Assembly (NCBI GenBank): GCA_965662545.1
Contig: CBFIHZ010000002.1
Location: 124,001 to 188,000 of the forward strand
Length of the DNA: 64,000 nt
Direction: 5' to 3'
Source: CPC320 sp002684375
GTDB taxonomy: Bacteria > Pseudomonadota > Alphaproteobacteria > Rhodobacterales > Rhodobacteraceae
The position numbers and the translations under genes were made by a program. The notes below the pieces were generated by a model. The model was not told where the DNA came from. It made no database searches and saw nothing but the letters and a program-made list of their open reading frames with translations. This document shows, piece after piece, positions 1 to 8,572 of this stretch (its first letter is position 1; every line of letters starts with the position of its first letter).

Positions 1-945
1 CTTATTTGCTTCGTTAATAATGCACTATTTAGTAATTAATCCAAGTTTAAATAGTTATTTCTATCTCTCTAATAAGTTCTGTATGAAATTATATCGAACC
101 CTGCGCGGTTATATTAACATATGCATGAGACAGCGGATGCTGTTTTTGTAGATGGTTTCACGCCATACATCTAATTAATATTCTAGCTGAGATAATTGGG
201 CAAACAATCTGGGCAGCACAGGGGGGCGTGGGCGTATTTACATATGTCTGGAAAATAGAATTATGCTTCTTCATATTACTTGCATCAGGCCTTTGGGCTC
301 AGCCATCGCGGAGCACCTAAAAGCTGGCGACTTGTTCCTTTAGCGGAAATTCGAAACTGCAAGGAACATCAGGGCGGGTCATTTGAAATTTGATGTTTTC
401 CTAATTCGGCGTGCTGGCGCCGATCAACTCATGTTTTTCGGAAATTTCATGCTGGCACCGCGGCTTTGGTCCGGTATGTATCACTTGCCGGTGCGGCACC
501 TCATATGAGAAACCTGTCCCCTTGGCCTAAATCTCTGGGTTCTTTAATTCGGTGATTGCAAGCACTCGAGAGACAAATGCTCTTCGCGCGCAACGAAGCT
601 CCGCGTATCGCCCGGTTTCATAATTAAAAATGATAAATATTAATGATTTATATGATTTCTCGCGCCAATTGGGCGGTGGTGTCATCTTGCAGCGTGGTCA
701 CTATGACCAGTGTTTCTAGACAAACAACTGACGTGAGGGGTATGAGTGTTTTACAAAGCAAATTAATGATTGAAACGCCTTGCATTCTAAAGTGTAGAAT
801 ACTAACTAAAGTATAATTCAGAAGGTCTGACTGATGGAAGGCTGCCAGCTTGTAACAGAGCAAGCCAATAACTCAGTCGATATAGTACGGTATGGTCCGG
901 TACAGATTCAGTCATACCATTCTCTTTTTATTGAGGTGTTACGCT
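1..945. other. gene-free, AT-rich left end
   Basis: I see no convincing gene here. The stretch is AT-rich, especially in the first 60 bases and at about 620-660. Short open frames exist on both strands but lack ribosome binding sites, codon bias or recognisable motifs. The last few dozen bases should carry the promoter of the lipoprotein gene that follows. It may contain decayed coding sequence, but I could not identify any. Confidence 0.5.
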
Positions 946-1617
946 ATGGGTCATAATGGAAAAAAAAGAGTAAAGATTATTATGTTAAAACGATCTATGG
1001 CTGCAGGCCTTGTTGCAATTACACTTTTATTTGGGTGCGTGTCATCTGAACTTCAAAGCGCTGACGATATCATTGTTTCCGAACCTCGCGAGATAAAAAA
1101 TGATCGGGATGTGCCTTTGACGGTTGATGAATTGCTTGAAATTAGGCTGATTTCGCAAAAACTGTATAAACTTAGCGGTCAGACGGGTAAACCGCATACG
1201 CTTACCGGGCAACATAAGATGTCTGGATACCTTTTTTTTGAGGGCAGTAGAAAAGATTCTGGCGTGTTCGGACGGAATTATTTGACCGTAGACTTTGACG
1301 CCCGGCATTTTTCGTTCGAGGCCCATGGTTTTAGAGAGTTTGACATATCTGACGAGCAAGCACCCGTTTTATTGACAGGCGACGTTGTGAATGGCGGTCA
1401 TTTATCTGGGGTTGGAACCATCGGCTTAGGTCGAAAAGAAATGAATTTCACCTATGTCGGTGAGCTAGAGTTTGGCGCGTCAAAGATCAAAGTTAATTTG
1501 CCGGCATTAGGATGGATTCTTGCGGATGACGGAACGCATTATTTGTACTTTATGGCGGAAGGGAAAGCCGCTGGCCATTCGATTTCAGGAGGTGGCTTCG
1601 CAACTTTGGATCGGTAA
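946..1617 (+). CDS. hypothetical lipoprotein
   Basis: A 223-residue protein with a lipoprotein signal peptide: a lysine/arginine-rich start, a hydrophobic stretch and a lipobox LLFGC, which puts the lipidated Cys near residue 35. The rest is rich in glycine and alternating hydrophobic residues (for example SGYLFFEG, LTVDFDARHF, FTYVGELEFG), as in a beta-barrel or beta-sandwich. That pattern is loosely reminiscent of the small TbpB-like barrels of Slam-dependent lipoproteins, but the resemblance is weak and no function is assigned. I chose the ATG at 946 because GAGGTG lies 7 bases upstream; an internal ATG at 982 would also give a good signal peptide. It stands alone between two gene-free gaps. 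Confidence 0.7.
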   Translation: MGHNGKKRVKIIMLKRSMAAGLVAITLLFGCVSSELQSADDIIVSEPREIKNDRDVPLTVDELLEIRLISQKLYKLSGQTGKPHTLTGQHKMSGYLFFEGSRKDSGVFGRNYLTVDFDARHFSFEAHGFREFDISDEQAPVLLTGDVVNGGHLSGVGTIGLGRKEMNFTYVGELEFGASKIKVNLPALGWILADDGTHYLYFMAEGKAAGHSISGGGFATLDR

Positions 1618-2169
1618 TCTGTTATGGGCGCTGGTTGGGTCAAAGTATCAGCACTTTGCTTCTGGCAAGACTGCCTTTGTTATATGCTTAAATTGGATGG
1701 CGTGGGTGTCGCAAACTAAAATAATGCCTCGCCGTGGTCTGGGATAAACACAGCTCATAAGCGGGGTTTGAACTGCCAAGCCCTGCGTCTCTTTTTTGAC
1801 AAACCAAACTGCTATTCGATTGCCGCGCGTGGCGACGGTAAGAAACCCGTTTATTGCCTTTACACCGAGCACAGCCTCCATCTCTTGAAAAAGAGCGGAA
1901 TAAAAATTGGTCAAATCAGCAAGACGCAGCCTTGGGGTTGCTCTGGTTCAGGGATTCAATTTCAGGATTTGCAAAAAAACGCACCAATCGTGCACAAAGA
2001 TTGGTTTGAAAAGTGTTTTTAAAAGCAAGGGGCCGCCTTAAGTCAGGGGAACCTATGGCGTTGACCCTTGCAGTTCAATAAGGCTGATGTTTACATTGAA
2101 GCAAAGAAAATACACTTCATTTCTAAGTGTAGGTTTTTGACTGTGACCATTTTAGGTGAGGAACAGATA
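1618..2169. other. gene-free gap upstream of the apiose genes
   Basis: No supported gene. Open frames of 75-90 codons occur on both strands but have no motifs or credible ribosome binding sites. The right end should contain the promoter of the sugar dehydrogenase gene and holds a perfect inverted repeat, listed separately. Confidence 0.5.
2111..2131. promoter_or_regulatory. 7-7-7 inverted repeat upstream of the dehydrogenase
   Basis: TACACTT, a 7-base spacer, then AAGTGTA: a perfect dyad ending 38 bases before the dehydrogenase start. Position and symmetry suit an operator or the 5' leader hairpin of the plus-strand apiose genes. The short T run that follows could also make it a weak terminator. 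The half-site does not match the inverted repeat found in front of the minus-strand arm of the cluster. Confidence 0.35.
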
Positions 2170-3186
2170 ATGAAGGGGGCCTTAATCGGGTGTGGCTTTT
2201 TCGCGCAAAATCAACTGAACGCTTGGCGGGATATTTCTGAAGTTGATATTGTAGCCCTTTGCGACGTCAACACAGTTTCAATGCGGAAAACCGGTCAAGT
2301 ATTTGGCATAAATCGTTTATACTCTGACGCGGAGCATTTATTTTCTGATGGGGGTTTTGATTTTGTCGATATCGCAACCACGGTTCCCTCTCATCGGCCT
2401 CTGGTCGAAATGGCTGCAAAATCGGGCGTAGACGTTATCTGTCAAAAGCCCTTTGCCGAAAATATGGATGATGCGCGGGCAATGGTTTCTGCCGTGCAAT
2501 CATCCGGCAAAACCTTGATGGTACATGAAAATTTTCGGTGGCAATCTCCTGTTCAAGCCGCATTAAAGACTGTAAGATCCGGTGCTATAGGTAAGCCCTT
2601 TTTCGGGCGTGTCAGTTTTCGATCTGGGTATGATGTGTTTTCCGGCCAACCCTATCTGGCAGATGGCGCGCGCTTTATCATAGAAGATCTTGGCATCCAC
2701 ATTCTTGATATTGCCCGGGCATTTTTTGGGGATGTCAAGAGTATCACTGCCACAACCAAACGCATTAACCCCAGGATTCAGGGGGAAGATGTCGCAACAA
2801 TGCTGTTATCCCATCATACTGGGGTAACCAGTGTGGTAGACTGTTCTTATGCCACGCGCCGACAACCCGAGACCTTCCCGCAATCCTTGCTGGAAATTGA
2901 TGGGGACATCGGCACGCTACGGTTAGATGCGGATTATAAACTCACCGTGCAGGGCAAAACCCAGATGGAAAAAGACGTCTCGCCTAAACTTTTGCCCTGG
3001 GCTGAAAAACCTTGGCATAACATACAAGAGAGCGTCCACACCATTCAGCAACATTTCGTTGATTGTCTTACCTCAGGGCTAGAACCAGAAACCTCAGGAG
3101 CGGATAATCTTAAGACTTTGGCCCTTGTTGAGGCTGCTTATCTCTCTGCAGCGCAAGATCGTAAAATCGATCTATCTGAAATATGA
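2170..3186 (+). CDS. apsD: Gfo/Idh/MocA oxidoreductase, probable D-apiose dehydrogenase
   Basis: A 338-residue NAD(P)-dependent dehydrogenase. The N-terminal Rossmann fold starts with GALIGCGFFA (GxGxxA type); CQKPFAE near residue 100 is the family's E/QKP catalytic-lysine motif, and EDLGIHILDIARAFFGD near 175 carries the Gly-x-His-x-x-Asp pattern of the C-terminal substrate domain. The family oxidises many sugars, so the substrate comes from context: it overlaps a D-apionolactonase-like gene by 4 bases (ATGA) and faces the genes that would process apionate. In the published pathway this enzyme makes D-apionolactone from D-apiose. The ATG at 2170 is chosen because GGTGAGGA lies just upstream and the Rossmann motif starts at residue 2. 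Family call is secure; apiose specificity is inferred. Confidence 0.8.
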   Translation: MKGALIGCGFFAQNQLNAWRDISEVDIVALCDVNTVSMRKTGQVFGINRLYSDAEHLFSDGGFDFVDIATTVPSHRPLVEMAAKSGVDVICQKPFAENMDDARAMVSAVQSSGKTLMVHENFRWQSPVQAALKTVRSGAIGKPFFGRVSFRSGYDVFSGQPYLADGARFIIEDLGIHILDIARAFFGDVKSITATTKRINPRIQGEDVATMLLSHHTGVTSVVDCSYATRRQPETFPQSLLEIDGDIGTLRLDADYKLTVQGKTQMEKDVSPKLLPWAEKPWHNIQESVHTIQQHFVDCLTSGLEPETSGADNLKTLALVEAAYLSAAQDRKIDLSEI

Positions 3187-4925
3187 AAACCCGCAAAGAA
3201 CTTTATGGTACTGAGCAACCGCCGGTTTCAAATCAACCCTTTTCGCGGTCTCCTTGGTCATTCTCCTATCAAACCGGTGCCTTGCGTCACATTAAAATCA
3301 ACGGTAGCGAGGCAATTCGTGGTATTTCTTTTCTTGTCAGGGATCGCGATTGGGGGACCCTAGATCCGGCACTTGAAAACGAGAAAATTCTGCAAACGGC
3401 CTCGGCTTTAAGCATTTCCTATGATGCGGTTTTTCATAATCAAGACGCCCGCTTAGATGTTCGTATTACGATTGTCGTCAAGCCTGATTGTCTGACGGTA
3501 ACGGCAAAAGGTCGTGCATCGGGGGCCTTTGAGACCAATCGTGCCGGGTTTACGGTCCTGCACCCCATTTGTGACGTTGCGGGGCATAATGTTACGGTGG
3601 ACCACAGCGATGGCACCCGCGAAGAAACAACGTTCCCCGATTTTATAGAACCATGGCAACCGTTTGTTGATATCACCGCCTTAACCCACCGGGTAAATGA
3701 TTTATCTGTGACCTGTCAGTTTCAGGGGGATACCTTTGAAATGGAGGACCAGCGTCAATGGGGGGATGCGTCATTCAAAACATATAATCGTCCTCTGGCG
3801 AAACCTTGGCCGTATAAAATTGAGGACGGGTCGGTGTTGGAGCAATCCGTTTGTTTAACTTGGTCAGCTTGCGATAAAGCGCCTTCTGTCTTGAAAAAGT
3901 CAAGTATTTTGGAGGCTAATTTTCCTGAAATGGCATTGGTTATGACCCCGGATGACGCAGAACGACTGGCGAAAAATCCCAGTGATCTGGCCGCGATCAA
4001 ACCTCAGCGTTTACTTTGTCATTTTGATACCGTGCTCGGGCACACATCGGCTCAATTTCAAGCCTTTGCAAAAGCACAGGCGGCCTTTCCGAAAGTCCGT
4101 TTTGATTTAGAATTAATCTGCAAATGCGATCCAGACCCGAGGCCCGAATTATATGCGCTTGCAGGTGAAATGCAGGCCGCCGGTTTTAATCCTGCAAGTG
4201 TTCTCGTTTGTCCGTCTGTTGATCGTCAGTCCACGCCTCCCGGATCAGATTGGCCTGACTGCCCGCCTTTGGAACGGGTTCATGAAGCCGCCTCTTTGGC
4301 TTTTGTCGGGGTCGTTCGGGGCGGTGGCATGGTCAGTTTTTTTCCGGAATTGAATCGCAAACGCCCGCCGGTACATTTGCTGGATTTCGTCAGTCACGGC
4401 CTTTGTCCGATTGTGCATGCAGCCGACGATATCTCCGTTATGGAAACCCTTGAGACCATTCCTCATATCACCCGTTCTATGCGCGCTATTATTGGTGAGA
4501 CACCGTATCGGATCGGGCCTGCCACACTGGCGATGCGCCAAAACCCGTATGGAGAACGCACAATCCCAAACCCGCATGATCAACGGATTTGCATGACGGA
4601 CGATGATCCGCGGCATCGAGGGGATTTTGCCGCGGCTTATGTAATTGGCTTGGCAACGGTGCTTGCGCCGGCAGAAATCGCAGTGTGGACACCCGCAGCG
4701 CTATATGGCCATCGCGGAGTTGTCGCCGACAAAGGCCAATGGCCGATCGCAAGAGCGCTTAAGTGCCTTGCCTCTCTTGCGGGGCAACCGGTGTTTTCTG
4801 CAGAGTGTGCTGATGGACTGGCTCAGCTGTGGGTTGGAAAAACACGGCTGACCGCTAACCTTACGTCCGATCAAAATGGCCCGCTTGCTCCTTTTGAATG
4901 GCGGTTAGAGAAACACAGAGGTTAA
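3183..4925 (+). CDS. apnL: D-apionolactonase-like protein
   Basis: A 580-residue protein with no signal peptide, so probably cytoplasmic. Segments such as LVRDRDWGT (near 52), NRAGFTVLHP (near 120), EPWQPFVDI (near 157) and FEMEDQRQW (near 182) are the conserved blocks I associate with the D-apionolactonase ApnL family, which hydrolyses the lactone made by apiose dehydrogenase to D-apionate. Its length fits that family. The start codon overlaps the stop of the dehydrogenase gene (ATGA), implying translational coupling and a two-gene operon. The 3' end converges on the oxidoisomerase gene with only 49 bases between, and no clear terminator is visible there. The assignment is from remembered family features plus operon context. 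Confidence 0.8.
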   Translation: MKTRKELYGTEQPPVSNQPFSRSPWSFSYQTGALRHIKINGSEAIRGISFLVRDRDWGTLDPALENEKILQTASALSISYDAVFHNQDARLDVRITIVVKPDCLTVTAKGRASGAFETNRAGFTVLHPICDVAGHNVTVDHSDGTREETTFPDFIEPWQPFVDITALTHRVNDLSVTCQFQGDTFEMEDQRQWGDASFKTYNRPLAKPWPYKIEDGSVLEQSVCLTWSACDKAPSVLKKSSILEANFPEMALVMTPDDAERLAKNPSDLAAIKPQRLLCHFDTVLGHTSAQFQAFAKAQAAFPKVRFDLELICKCDPDPRPELYALAGEMQAAGFNPASVLVCPSVDRQSTPPGSDWPDCPPLERVHEAASLAFVGVVRGGGMVSFFPELNRKRPPVHLLDFVSHGLCPIVHAADDISVMETLETIPHITRSMRAIIGETPYRIGPATLAMRQNPYGERTIPNPHDQRICMTDDDPRHRGDFAAAYVIGLATVLAPAEIAVWTPAALYGHRGVVADKGQWPIARALKCLASLAGQPVFSAECADGLAQLWVGKTRLTANLTSDQNGPLAPFEWRLEKHRG

Positions 4926-4974
4926 TTTTTTAGACTTTGAACCTACGCGAATGTTCCGGTGAGAGATTGCTGCG

Positions 4975-5811
4975 TTATTTGCAGATAGAGACAACCGATG
5001 CCTTTACAGCTTTCGGATCAAATATATTATCCAGCCAGTCCTCCTTGAAAATTACCGGCTCGGCCTCTTTGATGGCCTGCATGCATCCATCTGAAAGCTT
5101 ACCATTGGGTTGAACGCCAAAGGCAACAGCAAGCAGGATAGTCAAATGACCGAGTAAAAAGTCTTCTGCGGCCTGATAGGGAACGCCTCTACGGGCGGCT
5201 TCATCGGTTGCATCTTTAAGAACTTTAGCAAAAGTTGCGCCAACAGATTCGGACAATGCAGGTTCTAGGATAGCCATTTGTTCGACAGTGCAACGGTGAG
5301 AGCGCATGACGGGTCGATAAAAACTTCGCGCGATCTGTTCACACAGGTGGTAATGTTCCTCTGGGCCCTGTGCCAACGCGCATATAATGTGCTGCTTGGC
5401 TGCGATGCCGCCAAAGTAATCTTTTTGGGCATTTGGCTCTGTCTCATTGTTGAACAAAGGGGGATGGCAAGGGTGCGCCACAAAATACGTGATATCGGAT
5501 CGGTCAGGAAGTGTTCCGGCATGGGGCGCCGCCGCATCCAGCATAATAATTGCGGTTCCCGGTTTCAGTTCGGTGATAAATTCGGCCAACACTTTTCCGA
5601 TCAAACGGTCTGGGACCGCTAAGATAACCGCATCAGCCGCAGTGATTGCTTGCTCTCTGGGGACACAGCTTAAGCCGGTTTCTTGTTTGAAACGGTCTTG
5701 CCCCTCGGGGCTGATCTCTACATGAGAGACCTCATATTTTGTTTCCTTAAGATTGGTTGCTAAGCGCAATCCCATCTTTCCACCCGCGCCGATGAGTGCA
5801 ATTTTATTCAT
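4975..5811 (-). CDS. apnO: D-apionate oxidoisomerase-like 6PGDH-fold enzyme
   Basis: A 278-residue protein starting with a Rossmann motif (IALIGAGGKMG), followed by an acidic residue (HVEIS) at the end of beta-2 that suggests NAD preference. HPCHPPLFNNE near residue 115 and a helical C-terminal half resemble the phosphogluconate-dehydrogenase C-terminal-like proteins that include ApnO, which oxidises and rearranges D-apionate to 3-oxoisoapionate. It is the last gene of the minus-strand arm, behind the DUF1537 kinase with a 52-base gap that contains a small hairpin. Alternative: an unrelated 3-hydroxyacid dehydrogenase of the same superfamily, but the neighbours make the apionate role the best reading. 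Confidence 0.8.
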   Translation of the reverse strand: MNKIALIGAGGKMGLRLATNLKETKYEVSHVEISPEGQDRFKQETGLSCVPREQAITAADAVILAVPDRLIGKVLAEFITELKPGTAIIMLDAAAPHAGTLPDRSDITYFVAHPCHPPLFNNETEPNAQKDYFGGIAAKQHIICALAQGPEEHYHLCEQIARSFYRPVMRSHRCTVEQMAILEPALSESVGATFAKVLKDATDEAARRGVPYQAAEDFLLGHLTILLAVAFGVQPNGKLSDGCMQAIKEAEPVIFKEDWLDNIFDPKAVKASVVSICK

Positions 5812-5832
5812 GTATCAATCCCCGTTTTGCGC

Positions 5833-5852
5833 GCTCAATATTTCAATTGAGC
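5833..5852. repeat. intercistronic hairpin between kinase and oxidoisomerase genes
   Basis: GCTCAAT, a 6-base loop, then ATTGAGC: a perfect 7-bp stem in the 52-base gap between the two minus-strand genes. There is no U tract after it on the transcribed strand, so it is more likely an mRNA processing or stability element, or chance, than a terminator. Confidence 0.35.
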
Positions 5853-5863
5853 AGCTATATTCA

Positions 5864-7216
5864 TCATAACGTAACTCCGCCCTTGGCTTTCACGAAAAAC
5901 TCTTGCGTGCCCATTTGACCGCCCTTTAATGTCACTTCTAGGCCGTTGATGCCAGACGCTGCGCGGCTATGCAGTTTGCAAAGGGGGGCCCCAGGTTCAA
6001 TGGGCGCAACAAATGACAGGGCTGTTGCCTGCAAGACGGAAAGAGCATGGCCTGAGGTGTCTCCGCCGCAGATCGCAATACGCGGCACAGCAGTTTGCAA
6101 GCGAATTTCTTCGGCGAGTTTGCCCAGAGATTTTGCCAGCCTTTCGTATGTGGTCTGTGCCGAGGTGTCGCTGTGTTCTAATGCATTTAACATGCGGGGG
6201 ATTGCGGGGTCGTCCGGACCTCGCGCGGTCGCGACAATCACGTCTTGGCCCTGCGATAAAAGCCCAAGACAAGACTTTTTTACGCGCGCGACTTCCGCAT
6301 CCACTGCGGTCTGCTCAATTGCTGTTGCGGCGTTAAAATCTACAACTTGAAAGCCCTGAGATTCAGCAAAAGCGATTTGACCCGCCGTCGTTGGTGAACA
6401 GGAGCCCGAGATTGCAAAAAGACAGTCCACAGGGTTGAGCGTGGCTTCAGCAGATGGCGCTGCAAGCCGTCCGCAGGCCTTCCAATAGGCCACAAGTGCA
6501 TATTCGACCCCTTGAGACCCGACAGTGAACTTTGGGGTTGCGCCATCGCGCCAAATAACTCTGCCTGCTTCGATTAGCGTTTCCTCATCCAAAACATCAA
6601 TCGCTATAATCCGTGCGCCCCCCTCCAAATGGCGGTCAATCATTTCGTCGGATTTGCCCGCCTTCATCGTCGCCAGATCAATTACCTTTACCTTTAGCTG
6701 GGTTTGTTGGGCTAAATGTTGCCCTAAGTCAGCTTCCGATGCGGGCGTCACAGGGTGGCAGGACATCACCGGATGCCTGTCAATTCTGTACACCTGCTGT
6801 CCGTCTGCTGCAAACAGAGTTCCGAACGCTTGATAACGACGAATGGCTGGAGCCCCCACCACCAGCGGCACCCAGTCTTTATCAAACAGCGCACTTCCGA
6901 TTTCAGCCGCCACACCGATAGACCCAATTTCAGGAGAGGAATCAAAGGTTGAACAGACTTTATAATGCAAAATCGGGGCGTTGAATTTTGCGAGGGAGTG
7001 CAAAATATTCGGGAGATGCGCCTTCATCCACTCCGGGCTTTTTGATCGTGCCACACCGGCCACGCCAATCGCCTGCAAATGTGGATACTCATCTAAAATG
7101 CGCACGTCGGGGGGGGCCATGAACAGCATCGTCGGAATGCCTGCCCGGTTCAAAATTTCCATCACAGCCGTAGAGCCCGTAAAGTCATCGCCGTAAAACG
7201 TAAGCCAGGGGGTCAT
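5864..7216 (-). CDS. oiaK: DUF1537 four-carbon acid sugar kinase, probable 3-oxoisoapionate kinase
   Basis: A 450-residue kinase of the DUF1537 family. The N-terminal substrate domain opens with FYGDDFTGSTAVMEIL, the family's aspartate-rich signature; the C-terminal nucleotide-binding domain shows ICGGDTSGHAL near residue 385. Relatives phosphorylate C4 acid sugars; in the apionate pathway OiaK makes 3-oxoisoapionate 4-phosphate, the substrate of the RuBisCO-like enzyme encoded just upstream. Two adjacent ATG codons follow GAGGT, which overlaps the stop of the RuBisCO-like gene; the second (7216) has the better spacing. The 8-base gap implies coupling. An open frame runs further upstream but would intrude on the previous gene. 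Confidence 0.82.
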   Translation of the reverse strand: MTPWLTFYGDDFTGSTAVMEILNRAGIPTMLFMAPPDVRILDEYPHLQAIGVAGVARSKSPEWMKAHLPNILHSLAKFNAPILHYKVCSTFDSSPEIGSIGVAAEIGSALFDKDWVPLVVGAPAIRRYQAFGTLFAADGQQVYRIDRHPVMSCHPVTPASEADLGQHLAQQTQLKVKVIDLATMKAGKSDEMIDRHLEGGARIIAIDVLDEETLIEAGRVIWRDGATPKFTVGSQGVEYALVAYWKACGRLAAPSAEATLNPVDCLFAISGSCSPTTAGQIAFAESQGFQVVDFNAATAIEQTAVDAEVARVKKSCLGLLSQGQDVIVATARGPDDPAIPRMLNALEHSDTSAQTTYERLAKSLGKLAEEIRLQTAVPRIAICGGDTSGHALSVLQATALSFVAPIEPGAPLCKLHSRAASGINGLEVTLKGGQMGTQEFFVKAKGGVTL

Positions 7217-7224
7217 CATCGACC

Positions 7225-8493
7225 TCAATACGCTTTTAAAGCGGTTGCGAGTTCGGGATGATTTAGTGCATGTTTGGAAATCTTGATGCCTTGCATGGCG
7301 GCGTTCCATGCCTCTTTCATGGCAATGACGCCTGCCTCAACACCGTTTGGATGCGCAACAATTCCGCCGCCGGCTGTGATAATTAAATCGGGCGATCCGA
7401 CGGCTGCCAATGTTGCAGCGGCTTGGTGAATTGTCTGGCCAGAGGAAAACACCGGAACTGCCCGCATCGGAGCCTGTTCAAACAATGGGTCTGCCAACGA
7501 CCTTGCCGAGGTAACAACACTTTCGTTGCTCTCACAAAACTTATTATCAAGACCATTTACGTGCATGTGATCGGCCCCGACCAATCTCCAGAGTTTTGAC
7601 CAAGCAGGAAACGACCATCCTAAGAGGGGTTCGCGGGTCAAAGCACCCCAGCCGGCCCTGTGCGCATGGATTGGCAATTCCGAGTGACGTGCCAGTTCAA
7701 TCATCCCGGACATCCCAACTGAATTTACACTTGCCATCACGCACGTACCCCCTTGGTCTTTCACAAAATCATGCCTGTGACGCATTTCGTCTATTTCGCC
7801 GGTGAGGTTGAACGCCACCATTACCTTATGGCTGGTTTTATCAGCGGCGGTCTCCACGGCTTGCATGACAGCTTTTACCCGATCCTCGAAACGGCACGCG
7901 GGCCCATCTGCCTGAAGTTCGTCATCCTTGATAAAATCAATGCCGCCGGCACAAAGTTCTGCGACCAAGGCCCCGGTTGCCTCGGCCGAAAGGCCTACGC
8001 TTGGTTTAATGATGGTTCCTATCAGAGGCCGTCCCTGCACGCCGGATAGACTTCTCGTTCCTTTTATACCGAATTTCGGTCCTGGGTACTGCTGGGAAAA
8101 TTCTATCGGTAATCTTACATCCAAAAGACGAATTCCAGACAGAGACTGTAGTTCGAATAGATTTCCAGCAATAGTCGACATTAGATTTGGCAGAGAAGGC
8201 CCTATATTATCCAGCGGCCAGGTTAAGGTCACTTTGGCCCTGCGCCAGCTCTGCCCCTTGGCTGGACGCGTTGCACCTAACAAAGAGGCCGCATTGACAG
8301 TTTCCAGTTCCTCAATTTTTTCAATCCGAGCAGCGGCGCGCTCTTTAAGTTGTGGTGTTTCTCTTGGTACAGCGCGAAAGGTTCCCGAGGATTGTTCACC
8401 CGCTATTATTTCGGCAGCAACCCTTGGATCGATAGATGTTTCAATCAGATAATCAGCTTCTATTCGCCTGGGGTCTAATACGGTAGACGTCAT
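7225..8493 (-). CDS. RuBisCO-like protein (form IV), probable 3-oxoisoapionate-4-phosphate enzyme (OiaT or OiaX)
   Basis: About 422 residues of the RuBisCO large-subunit superfamily. GTIIKPSVGLS carries the KP motif of the first active-site lysine; IDFIKDDELQ retains the lysine that is carbamylated in RuBisCO and the metal-binding Asp-Glu; HAHRAGWGA matches the HxHR segment and HMHVNG the later histidine; FSSGQ replaces the usual SSGG of the phosphate site. With a DUF1537 kinase and an apionate oxidoisomerase alongside, it should act on 3-oxoisoapionate 4-phosphate, either as transcarboxylase/hydrolase (OiaT, giving 3-phosphoglycerate and glycolate) or decarboxylase (OiaX, giving L-erythrulose 1-phosphate and CO2). 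No erythrulose- or erythrose-phosphate isomerase gene is nearby, which mildly favours OiaT. The start is uncertain: an ATG at 8517 is also possible. It leads the minus-strand operon. Confidence 0.85.
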   Translation of the reverse strand: MTSTVLDPRRIEADYLIETSIDPRVAAEIIAGEQSSGTFRAVPRETPQLKERAAARIEKIEELETVNAASLLGATRPAKGQSWRRAKVTLTWPLDNIGPSLPNLMSTIAGNLFELQSLSGIRLLDVRLPIEFSQQYPGPKFGIKGTRSLSGVQGRPLIGTIIKPSVGLSAEATGALVAELCAGGIDFIKDDELQADGPACRFEDRVKAVMQAVETAADKTSHKVMVAFNLTGEIDEMRHRHDFVKDQGGTCVMASVNSVGMSGMIELARHSELPIHAHRAGWGALTREPLLGWSFPAWSKLWRLVGADHMHVNGLDNKFCESNESVVTSARSLADPLFEQAPMRAVPVFSSGQTIHQAAATLAAVGSPDLIITAGGGIVAHPNGVEAGVIAMKEAWNAAMQGIKISKHALNHPELATALKAY

Positions 8494-8543
8494 GTTATCG
8501 GGCCTATGATCGTTCATAAAGAGACAGCGCGGAGATACGGGAC

Positions 8544-8572
8544 GCTTGAAACGGCAGATATTTATTTCAAGC
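8544..8572. promoter_or_regulatory. 8-13-8 inverted repeat upstream of the RuBisCO-like gene
   Basis: GCTTGAAA, 13 bases, then TTTCAAGC: a perfect dyad with half-site centres 21 bases apart, two helical turns, as expected for a dimeric repressor. It sits 27-51 bases upstream of the possible starts of the minus-strand operon. A candidate promoter further upstream reads TTGTCT, 16 bases, TAATAG on the minus strand. No regulator gene is found in the cluster. Confidence 0.4.

Noticed and set aside
1520..1914. Short open frames at the 3' end of the first lipoprotein and beyond
   Set aside because: They lie in other frames of the lipoprotein gene or in the gap, lack ribosome binding sites and have no motifs.
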